Source: Larix sibirica (taxonomy: Eukaryota > Streptophyta > Pinopsida > Pinales > Pinaceae). From it: DNA of 20,610 bases. The notes under the pieces are model-generated. The model was given only the letters and a program-made list of their open reading frames with translations, searched no databases and had not been told where the DNA came from. The stretch is taken from contig NWUY0300099014.1 in NCBI GenBank assembly GCA_004151065.3, positions 1-20,610 on the forward strand. The letters run 5' to 3'. Position numbers and translations under genes: made by a program. Below, piece by piece: positions 11,501-18,369 of the stretch (the stretch's first letter is position 1; every line of letters begins with the position of its first letter).

Positions 11501-14500
11501 GTTTGTGGCTTGTATATATGTGGACATACCTTTCACAGTGATTGTCATTACCATTACCCCGGGTGAAATGATGGGATAGTGCTGTGAACACTTGTATGCG
11601 TGAATGCAACAATCGTATAGTTCTCTGTTGTTCTATTCTATATGGGTGTTTGGTGCATTTATGTACTTTTCTGGATGAAGTGGTTTATTAGTCTGTGCAC
11701 ATCTTATACTTCTTGCCCTCATGCTATTTTATAAAAGCAACCTGGAAGGGAGGGATAGTTCAAAGTAAATAGAAGCCATCTTGAGACCAACATGTTCTAG
11801 GCAAAATGTTGTGCTGGAGAGTATAGTCACGTAGCATACGAGCTTGTAGAATATTATTATGTTAGCCATGCACTTTTAAGTTTTAAGTTGTGTTAGGCTG
11901 TGTCTATGCTTTTTTGTCAACAACTTGCTTGCAGTAACAGTATTCCTTACATCTATGATACACTGGCTTTGAGGGAATCCATATAAATGCAATTTAAAGG
12001 TTTTAGCCATTACACACCATGGAGTGTCCATTCTTTATTTTTCTGGCTTCATGTTGTCTGAGAACTTTTGTTTTTATGAGATATTTTGCTTTACTGTTGT
12101 ATAATTGGGATTGAGTCACAATGTGCTGGTTTGGATATCTTTTTGAGGCTAGGTCGGTAGCTTTGTTGGTTCATTTCTAACAATGGTGTTTGGGTTGTTC
12201 TTATGATTCTTACCTTTGTGAATTGCCATTTATTATTGCAGTGTTACCATTCCTCACAAGGAGGCTGCTCTTGAATGTTGCGATGAAGTTGATCCACTTG
12301 CACAGGTATCCCTTTTGCTTCAACCCTATGGTCATTCTTTTCTTTAATGAATTAAAATAATAAAATGCCAGTTTTTTGGTAATAATATATTCAACATTAC
12401 ATAAATTGGGTCTAGCTATCTTTATCCATCCACCAAACAGGTGGAACACCGACAGAGATTTCCATTATAGACCCTCAAAGACTACTATACTTCTCCCTCC
12501 CATTACCTAATGTTTTCATCCTTGACACCTTATTTACCCTGACAATACCCAGACTCAGTTCCCATCATCATACCTGTAAACTCCTCACAACTAGAAGATA
12601 TTTCCTGTTGTCCCCAAACCTAACAGCTCTCATTGACTAGGTCAGTCCTACCCAACCTCCACCACTTATTTGGAGGATTCTTTCCGCCAACATTATTAGC
12701 ACCCCGCTCATAGCTCTGTATTCTTTGTGCATTACCTGATATCATGCATATAAGTGCATGATGTTGCTTCTACAGTCTATCTCATCCAAATTAAATCAGA
12801 AGATTTTCCAGTCTATTTTTTTGTTTCTTGAACTTCACTTGCTGCACTGATCCCATCTCTCTCATTTTCTGCCAAACATCTGCAATATCCCAAACTTTTG
12901 CTCTGAGTTTGATTGTACTATGTAGGAAATTAACTACTGCCATACATGTTATGGAACTGTGGGGTGATTCCATTTAGAATCACCTCGACTCCCTTTTTCA
13001 GTTTGTTAGCAAGAACAAAACCATTCTTCAGGGTTTGAGTATTTCCTGGGTCCTCCATTGCAGACTTTTACCTCATGTTTGTTATCAAATTCTCCTATTG
13101 CCACCTGAAATCTTCTTTGCTTTGTTCTCTGACTTATTGCTTAGTTTTGTCGGCTTCTACACATGACTGAACTATATCTGCTAGGCACAACAGACAGTGA
13201 ATATTCAAGGAGGAGCGCAGCCCAGTGAAACCCACAAAACTCACAAAGGAATTTTAAGGCCATACTGTCCAAGCATCCATGTTTTTCTGCTCCAGACAAA
13301 GTATTCATGGATCCTTATGGATGTGCACCTTTGTCCTGTCACCATAATAACCCTACAACTAATCATTGAGATTCATTATAACAATACCCTCAATCAGCAT
13401 CCCTAATCCCATCTTAAAAAGCTTATGATATTAGTCGAACTTCTCCTTTTTCCTTTTTATCTGCATATGTATTCAAGGTCCGTTTGTTATGAGAGTACTT
13501 GACTTCTGTAAGAAAGAGATCAAATCCCTGCATTTGTTGAACGAATCTTGTAGTTTTTCTCAACACTTCAATCCCCTACCATAGACTTTATAATTGACAG
13601 TGAGTTAGCCAATATCAACCACCTTGCGATTTCCAAAATTTGCACATGAAGAGATTTTGAGCTAAGGCCATAGCTTGAGCTTTCTTATTGGTTGCTGACC
13701 CAATCACTAAAGCACAGGGAAGAATCAACCTTCCTCTATCATCTTTGATTACCTTAATGCCTCCAGTCCTAGCAGGATTTCTTTTATTAGCCCCACCAAA
13801 TTTTAGACAAAACCATCCCACTAGAATGGAGTCTGGAGTGAAGGTCTTTAATATTTGTGACTTGAGCTCTATTCTGTGTGTCTTGCAGTCTTTTATAAAA
13901 ATAAAATTGATTTGGTAAAATCTCACATTTTTTCTTGGTCCAGGGATTTTAGACAAAATGTGCGGCTTTTAGTCTTAGTACACATTCAGTTTTCTAAATA
14001 TAGAAGTATATTTATTGTAAAAATTGCAGACTGAAGAAATAAAACGTTTCTTCATAATTGATTGCTGTTTTTGGTTTCTTGTTCAGTCTATAGGAGCAGT
14101 AAATACAATAGTGAGGAGACAATCCGATGGAAAATTGATTGGGTATAATACAGACTCTGTCGGCGCTATTTCTGCCATTGAGGATGCATTAAAAGGTGTC
14201 AAATATTGTCTTAGCTTTTTATATTTCAATTTTTCTTTCCAGCCCTTCTTTACATGTTGATGAGTTCTTTCAGAACTGAGAGTATCATCCTCAAGGAAAG
14301 CAAGAAAAGAAAGGGAGGTTGACTACTTTGTCACAAGTTATCTTTATATTGTGTAACAGGTAAACATGCTGATGGACATTGGACTCACAGTTCTCCCCTC
14401 GCTGGAAAATTGTTTTTGATTGTTGGAGCTGGAGGAGCTGGTAAAGCACTTGCATTTGGGGCCAAGCAAAAGGGTGCAAGGGTTGTAATTGCCAACCGTA

Positions 14501-16060
14501 ATTATGGTATCTTTTCTGTTATTGCTCTCAAATTACGTGCATTTTCAAGAATTGGATGCCCCAAATCTCCATAGTGGTCCATAAATGTGCGTATAAATAT
14601 GTAGAGATGCAGATATGCATATATAGACATTTGTATTAGGTGTCTACAATTTTATATAGAGCAAAGGAAAATGCTGATCTTGACAATAATGATCATCTGA
14701 ACCCCCTATTGTTGATGCTATAATATTAATTTCAATTTTCAACAAAAATAAATAACATGAGATTATGATGAGGTAATAAGAAAAATAGTAAAAGGTATTC
14801 ATAAAATATTAATGGAGTTGTATTAAATTATTGACAGTATAAATATATTGATTTCCTGATTAATATATAAATCAAACATGAATTTATATTGAAGCAAAAT
14901 GAAAATCGTTAACAGTATTCAAAAACCATAAAAAATATCAAGGTAAAGGAAGAATCTTCTCCGACAGGGTGGTTTTTAGAAGCATATCACAAAGGATTAT
15001 TATCATGGCAGTTAATTTTTTGATGGATTTGTCATCATGGTAATTAGATGAAATAAAATGCATTTTTCATCGTTGCATGTCTGCTTCCCTTTATTAACCT
15101 TGATACACACAAACTCGAGGTTTAGAAGAAATTCTGACAAAAATAATAAACAATCAGAGAGTTTAAACGCAAAATATTACTAAATAATCAAATTTTGTAT
15201 TATTAACATATTTTCTAACAAAAATATCTGAAATAATAGCCCCAAGGGTTAGTTTGATTGGTAGAGATCAAATCTACCAATCACAAGTTCTGAGAGGTTT
15301 AGGGATCGAATCTGATCGAGTCCCTTGGAGTTATCTGTGAAAGATACAAGGTTGCGTTAGGCACACAAACTTTTGTGGACATCTGGAAAGGATCCAGCTG
15401 CCAGCACAAACTATCCAGGGACTTGTGCATGTCTAGAATAATCTTGGGAGTTATCCTTGCTTTCCTCACAGGAGGAGATAAGCTAGAAAACTCAGAGACT
15501 GCTATAGCTTGCAGGTAGATGATGCAGCCTCTTCCATACCCATTGTTCAGGGCTGAAATCAGCTATTTGCAAAAATGAAAGATAGCCCAAGGGATTAGCA
15601 ATTGGTTGTCGCCAATGTTGCTGGGCATTTGATAGGTCTCTGTTGGCAGGTGCCTGGTTCGAATCCTCCTGGATGAGGCGCACTAGTCTATGCTGACAGG
15701 TATACTAGGGATGCCATCCATGAATGCGGGGAAGCATTTCTTGGGTTTCACCGTGAAGTTTTCCTTGGGAAAAATGTTTGCCATAATATCCACATAGTAT
15801 TAAATACTAATTACTAACAACTTATAAAATATATAATATTAATAATCAAGCAATATGGTTGATATTATTAGTGAGCGTTATGCAATAATATTTAAAATAT
15901 AACAAAATCTAGAACAGTTTCAAGGGTATTATAAGAAATCGTGTCAATAACACCAAACAACAAAATATGGATGGCCATAAAATGTTACCATGGCAATGAT
16001 TTTAACTTTTAAGTGGTTCCTAACTTCCTACTAGCTTTTTTGTATGACCACAGAGCTCTG

Positions 16061-16111
<51 letters not shown>

Positions 16112-17131
16112 GTCTCTATGCATGTATATATGCATAGAGAAGACAGAAATGTCTCTGTGATGTATGTGTGCCTGCATATTTCTATGCACAAATAAACCCA
16201 CCTGGAGATATATTTGATACATAAGTAGCTTTGCTGCCAATACATAAAAGATGGGTAACTTTTCTATCAAAGTTTGAGTTTAGTGTTTTATCGTTGACTG
16301 AATTCTACTTTTGTGTGTTTCGTTTCAAGAGCGTGCAAAGGCTTTGGCAATCCAAGTTGAAGGAGAAGCTATCCCTCTAGATAAATTGGATCACTTCCAT
16401 CCAGAAACTGGAATGATTCTTGCAAACACAACATCAATGGGGATGCATCCAAATGTCGGCCAGACACCTATATCTAAGGTTTGGCATCATCCAAAGAGGC
16501 TGTCTTAATTTCTACAGAAATATTTTACTCACCAATGAAATACCTTTGTATGATTGATTTAGAACAATTCCAGAATGGTTTCAACCACAGTTATGGCACC
16601 CTTCTATCTTAATTTGCATGCGATTGTTTCATGCTTAGGATTGCCAATGACCATTTTGTGCAGTCAGTATACTTTTTTGATATCTATTGATTAGATTTCT
16701 GTTTTTCTGTATTGTGAAATTGTAGAATGTTAATGGATAATATACCCTTGTTAAATATGTTTACTTACTACTAGGAGTAACTGGTGTGAAAAGAAAGCAC
16801 TTTTTGATGCTTGTGACTGTTTGTTCAGGAGGCTTTATCGTCATATGCTGTGGTTTTTGATGCGGTTTATACGCCAAAATGTACAAGACTTTTGCAAGAA
16901 GCAGAAGCAACTGGAGCTTTGGTTGTAAGTGGGATGGAGATGTTCATAAGGCAGGCAATAGGACAGTTTGAACTATTCACCGGTTGTAAAGGTAAGAACG
17001 CTTTTCTGCACAATAATCTCTATTATTGTAATCAGCTGTTAGTTGGCTGTTTTTTCTCAACTCTAATAGTGCCATTTTTAGATGCAGCACCTGAAAAATT
17101 GATGCGGGAAATAGTTCTGCAATATACTTGA
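2205..17131 (+). CDS. Bifunctional 3-dehydroquinate dehydratase / shikimate dehydrogenase (DQD/SDH), seven 3' exons, 5'-partial
   Basis: The seven exons join in phase (1029 coding bases, 342 residues plus TGA). By family knowledge the enzyme dehydrates 3-dehydroquinate and then reduces 3-dehydroshikimate to shikimate with NADPH in plastids, feeding aromatic amino acid and phenylpropanoid synthesis. Seen, numbered from the first residue of exon 2205-2551: the end of the type I dehydratase domain with SAPGQ (37-41), the substrate motif SHSKGP (71-76), TIPHK with the catalytic Lys (K122), GAVNT (140-144), NTD with the catalytic Asp (D160), the Rossmann glycine motif GAGGAGK (196-202), NRN (219-221), NTTSMGM (255-261), the YTP region (Y286) and the RQA..Q segment (Q314, Q318). 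Plant family members are about 500-600 residues, so the transit peptide and the dehydratase Schiff-base Lys and His lie upstream. No internal stop or frameshift was found, so it looks functional. Oddities are SKG for SKS and NRN for NRT. A quinate dehydrogenase paralogue is the main alternative. Confidence 0.95.
3164..3238. repeat. 35-base direct tandem duplication (about 2.1 copies)
   Basis: Units begin at 3164 and 3199 with CAACCATGAAATTGGGGCAA and differ at only two positions in the unit. A third partial unit CAACCTA starts at 3234. The near identity indicates a recent slippage or duplication compared with the decayed surroundings. Confidence 0.9.
3746..4006 (-). mobile_element. LTR-like fragment similar to 18908-19178
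   Basis: Starts TGTGGAAATTTC. Landmarks colinear with 18908-19178 are GAAATTTCACCTC, AACTTTCAGCCTTAGGG, AAATATAGAA and a CAAAGTGT..CCCTCTAGGG block. Similarity is patchy and the ends are guessed from the TG..CA form. The strand is assigned by analogy with the 18908 copy, whose purine tract suggests minus orientation. Confidence 0.3.
4331..4389 (+). repeat. 30-base tandem duplication inside the LTR
   Basis: CTTGGCATTCTTCCCATTGG begins a 30-base unit repeated from 4361 as a 29-base unit lacking one base. It makes a short repetitive open stretch (LGILP..LGILP) which is not a protein. The opposite LTR copy near 20500 lacks an obvious duplicate, so it arose in this copy. Confidence 0.8.
4814..4820 (+). 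promoter_or_regulatory. TATA box of the + strand LTR
   Basis: TATATAG in the context CTCCCAATATATAGAAAGGAG. The homologous position of the inverted LTR carries CATATAAATAAA (minus strand, 20038-20027). Conservation of a TATA element at the same place in two diverged copies supports an LTR promoter ending U3. Confidence 0.5.
5081..5100. repeat. (AGATA)4 microsatellite
   Basis: Four perfect AGATA units in the LTR leader region, next to an imperfect inverted pair (CTAGGGTTaGGTTTCATC near 5002 and GATGAAACCCTAG at 5048-5060). Confidence 0.85.
5366..6420 (-). pseudogene. Ty3/gypsy gag-like coding fragment, minus strand, frameshifted and truncated
   Basis: From 6420 down to 5953 an open stretch of 155 codons has the look of a retrotransposon gag capsid domain: a polar FHGHPCP start, then HVTSFIKFISD, a run like DVMMKMFKHTLEEGADIWFENL, and SLVKAFYRCW, the usual W-F..W spacing of the Retrotrans_gag family. 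It continues in shifted frames (5923-5705, 5832-5566, 5515-about 5366) with acidic, Asp/Glu-rich sequence including EDEDVGTLFVTGRH. At least two frameshifts separate the pieces. It sits just downstream, on the minus strand, of a primer-binding site and LTR end. It is cut off at the junction with the + strand LTR near 5360, so pol is missing. Confidence 0.65.
6706..6722 (-). other. tRNA primer-binding site (PBS) of the minus-strand element
   Basis: On the minus strand this reads TGGCGCTACTGTTGGGA. It begins TGG as required for pairing with a tRNA 3' CCA end, and resembles the TGGCGC-type sites of many plant Ty3/gypsy elements. It lies three bases after an LTR 3' end (..GGTAACA) and about 290 bases before the gag-like start, the expected arrangement. 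Confidence 0.65.
6726..7400 (-). mobile_element. 3' part of a 5' LTR (minus orientation); outer boundary not determined
   Basis: The LTR terminus, read on the + strand, is TGTTACCTC at 6726, directly adjoining the PBS. A minus-strand TATATAAAA at 7234-7226 could be its promoter, about 500 bases before the LTR end. The distal end could not be located because no second LTR copy is in the window; 7400 is a placeholder and the LTR may extend well beyond. Confidence 0.45.
7226..7234 (-). promoter_or_regulatory. Possible TATA box of the minus-strand LTR
   Basis: TATATAAAA on the minus strand, inside the inferred LTR and upstream of PBS and gag. Base composition alone could produce this string here. 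Confidence 0.3.
7835..7965. repeat. 131-base imperfect inverted repeat (foldback)
   Basis: Arms 7835-7855 and 7945-7965 are complementary at 20 of 21 positions, around a TTTGGGG..TTCACC core. The pairing resumes further in (CCATACTATTAAGA against the complement of TCTTAAGGTATGG) after a roughly 14-base bulge on one side. The unpaired centre is about 50 bases. It could be a small MITE remnant or a transcribed hairpin. No flanking duplication was established. Confidence 0.7.
7966..9934. other. Intron sequence with no recognised feature
   Basis: Only short open stretches of low-complexity character are present. A GTGAAGTTGT-like simple pattern occurs around 9290-9400. I recognise no domain, LTR or RNA here. 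A 50-codon open stretch around 9493-9647 on + shows no family I know. Confidence 0.5.
9935..10104. repeat. Diverged 92-base tandem duplication
   Basis: The copies begin AATACAATAACT at 9935 and 10027. Shared blocks continue through AGGACT.CTT, ATATGATC/TTATGATC and TATGTcTCT/TATGTtTCT. They look roughly three-quarters identical by eye, so this is an older event than the 35-base duplication at 3164. Confidence 0.65.
10391..10600. repeat. Degenerate interspersed repeat cluster, ACATGTAGGCCA units
   Basis: ACATGTAGGCCA occurs exactly at 10411 and 10511. Related forms are CCACATGTGAG, TATATGTAGG, GCCACATGAC, GCCACATATTGG and ACATAGGCCAAC, in direct and inverted sense. The block is G+C-richer than its surroundings. 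It resembles the repetitive U3 region of an LTR, but no element ends were found. Confidence 0.5.
10620..12241. other. Intron 3' part; possible LTR-like pieces
   Basis: About 11213-11271 holds overlapping direct repeats (TCTAGCAGCTATAA at 11213 and 11236; GCTATAACTATTGCAG at 11220 and 11256). A purine-rich AAAAATAGAAAAAGTGGGA followed by TGTTTTGATGG near 11410-11440, with a TATATATG about 80 bases on, could be a polypurine tract and Copia-like LTR start, but no partner was found. The rest, up to the acceptor at 12241, is AT-rich without recognised content. Confidence 0.3.
12242..12305 (+). CDS. DQD/SDH exon with catalytic lysine (TIPHK)
   Basis: A 64-base exon between a TTATTGCAG acceptor and a GTATCC donor. 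With the Ser codon split from the previous exon it encodes VTIPHKEAALECCDEVDPLAQ. The Lys of TIPHK is the catalytic lysine of shikimate dehydrogenases, and the Thr of this motif is retained. The exon is too short to stand out as an open frame and was found by extending the family motif. It ends in phase 0. Confidence 0.95.
12306..14086 (+). other. 1781-base intron
   Basis: Bounded by a GTATCC donor and a CTTGTTCAG acceptor. It contains a minus-strand LINE RNase H relic in its 3' third. The stretch 12306-13560 shows T/C-rich sequence with no recognised gene or repeat. Confidence 0.85.
13560..13970 (-). pseudogene. LINE (non-LTR retrotransposon) RNase H-like relic
   Basis: On the minus strand from about 13956 to 13615 an open stretch contains GWFCLKFGGANKRNPARTGG, then IKDDRGRLIL and ATNKKAQAMALAQNL. 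This follows the order of plant LINE/RVT_3 RNase H domains (family pattern: a DGA.KGNP loop, a RDD/RG strand, then an ATNN.AE helix). The catalytic Asp of the first motif is Gly here and the helix Glu is Gln, so it is inactive. No reverse transcriptase or poly(A) tail was recognised next to it. Confidence 0.6.
14087..14195 (+). CDS. DQD/SDH exon with catalytic aspartate (NTD)
   Basis: A 109-base exon between TTCTTGTTCAG and a GTGTCA donor. It encodes SIGAVNTIVRR, then LIGYNTDSVGAISAIEDALK. Asn of GAVNT contacts substrate in the family, and Asp of NTD is the catalytic acid/base partner of the TIPHK lysine. It ends after the first base of a Gly codon that is completed by the next exon. The donor context AAAAG/GTGTCA is weaker than the plant consensus. 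Confidence 0.94.
14360..14506 (+). CDS. DQD/SDH exon with NADP-binding Rossmann motif
   Basis: A 147-base exon after GTGTAACAG and before GTATCT. It encodes a loosely conserved loop (KHADGHWTHSSPLAG), then LFLIVGAGGAGKALAFGAKQ and VVIANRNY. GAGGAG is the dinucleotide-binding glycine loop. The next beta strand normally ends NRT, whose Arg and Thr hold the 2'-phosphate of NADP; here it reads NRN, keeping the Arg. The terminal G joins AG of the next exon to make Glu. Confidence 0.94.
15241..15788 (+). mobile_element. Composite SINE candidate with two tRNA-like pol III promoter regions
   Basis: First head: CCAAGGG (15242-15248) and CCCTTGG (15322-15328) are complementary like a 7-bp tRNA acceptor stem. 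Between them lie A-box-like TTAGTTTGATTGG (15249-15261) and B-box-like GGATCGAATCT (15303-15313). Second region: TAGCAATTGG (15596-15605) and a perfect B box GGTTCGAATCC (15656-15666). The block is G+C-richer than the AT-rich intron around it. ATAATA at 15233-15238 and 15783-15788 may be a short target duplication, but this is weak in such AT-rich sequence. It does not fold as a complete tRNA. Boundaries are approximate. Confidence 0.5.
15255..15283. repeat. Perfect 11-bp hairpin in the SINE head
   Basis: TGATTGGTAGA (15255-15265) pairs perfectly with TCTACCAATCA (15273-15283) around a 7-base loop. It would compete with the D-arm pairing of a true tRNA, one reason to call this tRNA-derived and not a functional tRNA. 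Confidence 0.85.
16064..16111. repeat. Compound (AC)n(TA)n microsatellite
   Basis: About 15 AC units (16064-16094) run straight into about eight TA units (16095-16111). Open frames across it are repeat artefacts. Likely polymorphic in length. Confidence 0.97.
16113..16140. repeat. Perfect 11-bp inverted repeat next to the microsatellite
   Basis: TCTCTATGCAT (16113-16123) and ATGCATAGAGA (16130-16140) flank a 6-base loop. In the RNA this is a stable AU-rich stem about 190 bases before the next exon. Confidence 0.85.
16330..16478 (+). CDS. DQD/SDH exon with NTTSMGM motif
   Basis: A 149-base exon after GTTTCAAG and before GTTTGG. It completes the split Glu codon and encodes RAKALAIQVEGEAIPL, then HPETGMILANTTSMGMHPNV and the end QTPISK. 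NTTSMGM is a strongly conserved nucleotide-domain segment of shikimate dehydrogenases. It ends in phase 0. The CA/TA microsatellite and a hairpin lie about 190-265 bases upstream in the intron. Confidence 0.94.
16479..16828 (+). other. 350-base intron
   Basis: GTTTGG donor and TTGTTCAG acceptor, phase 0. T-rich, nothing else recognised. Confidence 0.9.
16829..16991 (+). CDS. DQD/SDH exon, FDAVYTP and RQA..Q segment
   Basis: A 163-base exon after TTGTTCAG and before GTAAGA, a near-consensus donor. It encodes EALSSYAVVFDAVYTPK, a helix rich in Glu and Ala, then VVSGMEMFIRQAIGQFELFTGCK. The Tyr of YTP and the two Gln of RQAIGQ line the active site in this family. The terminal G is the first base of the Asp codon completed in the last exon. 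Confidence 0.94.
16992..17081 (+). other. 90-base terminal intron, open in frame
   Basis: GTAAGA donor and TTTTTAG acceptor with a good pyrimidine tract. Length is a multiple of three and no stop occurs in the coding frame, so retention would add 30 mostly hydrophobic residues before the C-terminal helix. Splicing is preferred because the joined sequence FTGCKDAAPEKL fits the family. Confidence 0.88.
17082..17131 (+). CDS. DQD/SDH terminal exon and stop codon
   Basis: A 50-base last exon after CCATTTTTAG. It completes an Asp codon and encodes AAPEKLMREIVLQYT followed by TGA at 17129-17131. The PEKLMREI stretch matches the amphipathic C-terminal helix of plant DQD/SDH. The preceding 90-base intron is open in the same frame, so a read-through protein with 30 extra residues is possible. 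Confidence 0.92.
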
Positions 17132-17860
17132 GGACGTTCATTTTGGAGATTGTTTAGCAGTGTTGACGCACAGCTCAAGCTGACATTTTCAGTTCTCTAA
17201 AATGCTGCAAATTTATACGAAGTATGATGGTTTTTGAAGTCATTATGTATAAACACAGCTTTCTGCTCCATTATTTTGTTATTCATTTTTATCTCGAGAA
17301 AAGTAAGGAACATTTTGTGCTCATTCTTTGTCTGAAGTGACAAAAGAAACACAGAGAGTGGAAACAGTATGAGACAGACCTGATTCAAATTAATTGTATT
17401 CCAATCAATCAATTCAGTTTCCTCGTTTAATACTTCTACATGCTGCAATGCACTTGACATTAGCTGAGATGATTCATAAATAGTGTTGAGTCTTGCCATC
17501 ACTTTTCCTCACTAACACTTTTATCCAAGGCAATGCACTTAGCATCAGCTGTAGTCTTTTAATAGGATTCAACAGACAGGTACTTAATATAAACTTGCAC
17601 AGACATTACTCAGAAAGGTAGCAGAGAGAATAGATATTTGATATCATTCAAGGTGTGTGAAAAATAGATATGAAAGTGATGTCTTGTGAGAGAGATGTAT
17701 ATGCTGGTGGCAGCCAACATTATATAACTAAAAGCACACTTGAATTAATAACTCAAGTCACTGTATTTAACCACTAATTCAAAAGTACTATGCCAAGTAA
17801 AGTACATTCTAATATGATCATTAGAGTACATATACTTCATTTTTCGTTAATGGCAGCATG
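17132..17860 (+). other. 3' UTR and downstream flank
   Basis: AT-rich, no reading frame of interest. I see no canonical AATAAA within about 350 bases of the stop; plant genes often use variant signals, so the poly(A) site cannot be placed. Nothing else recognised. Confidence 0.5.
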
Positions 17861-17972
17861 GCAACAAACACTTATAGGGATCAAGCGTGTTGTAAAATAT
17901 GTACGAGTCTGCGCGTTGTAAAATATCCTTCCTTTCCTCCGCATAAACTAGACTCCACGCAGATCATGGAGG

Positions 17973-18245
17973 TCACTGCTTTTGTGACTCAACCCAAGGC
18001 TCTGCATGCTCGAAAAATTTACAGTCTTTGCAGAGTGCGGTGTTCACGTTCCACTTTGCGCAACCAATTACTTTCGCAAGCACTTGACTTAGACATTTTT
18101 TCCCGCGTCTACCATTGTGCGGAATGCAGAGCACGGGGCAACAAGCCCCCTCCTTCTGTGCATACCTCCGCATGGCCATAATTCCATGTTCAATTTCCTT
18201 AACTATTTTTCCACATACAAGGCTTCTAAGACAGGTTTCAAGCAT
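17973..18245 (-). other. Unrecognised 90-codon open stretch, cysteine-rich; possibly LTR sequence
   Basis: On the minus strand an ATG-initiated stretch reads CGKIVKEIEHGIMAMRR, CCPVLC, then ALCKDC, with ten Cys. I recognise no family. Composition is richer in G+C and CpG than the surroundings, and the other strand is also open (17858-18181), so the openness may come from composition. It lies directly downstream, on the same strand, of a Ty3/gypsy integrase C-terminus, where a 3' LTR would be expected. An LTR U3 is therefore at least as likely as a gene. GTTGTAAAATAT occurs twice nearby (17889 and 17915). Confidence 0.25.
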
Positions 18246-18369
18246 GAAAATTCACAAGGGTTCTTTAGCACAAAATAACCAAGTAATTAACTACTTAGCC
18301 ATTTCGATTCTTTATGTATCTATTAGGGCCACACCTCCAGTGGGAGACTTTTGGTCTCCAAAAAATTCT

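Larger units (their letters stand above)
2552..12241 (+). other. 9690-base intron filled with nested retroelement fragments
   Basis: Bounded by a GTACAC donor at 2552 and a TTATTGCAG acceptor ending at 12241. The split Ser codon on either side proves that the two exons belong together. It is about 150 times the length of the following exon. It contains LTR fragments of at least two families in both orientations, small tandem repeats and a foldback, listed separately. The stretches 2552-3160 and 3240-3740 show only AT-rich unique-looking sequence. Confidence 0.9.
14507..16329 (+). other. 1823-base intron
   Basis: Bounded by a GTATCT donor and a GTTTCAAG acceptor with the Glu codon split across it. 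It contains very AT-rich sequence (14580-15230 and 15790-15960, nothing recognised), a composite SINE candidate, and a CA/TA microsatellite. Confidence 0.88.

Noticed and set aside
15242-15328. A functional tRNA gene
   Set aside because: Acceptor-like ends and A/B boxes are present, but D, anticodon and T arms do not form and an 11-bp hairpin occupies the D region; a tRNA-derived SINE fits better.
16009-16270. Open frames on both strands across the CA/TA repeat
   Set aside because: Products are runs of Thr-His, Ile-Tyr or Cys-Val from the microsatellite.
16850-17131. A single 93-codon open frame ending at the gene's stop, as a separate gene or one exon
   Set aside because: It begins inside the exon at an internal Met and reads through the 90-base intron. 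The flanking splice sites and family alignment support two exons.
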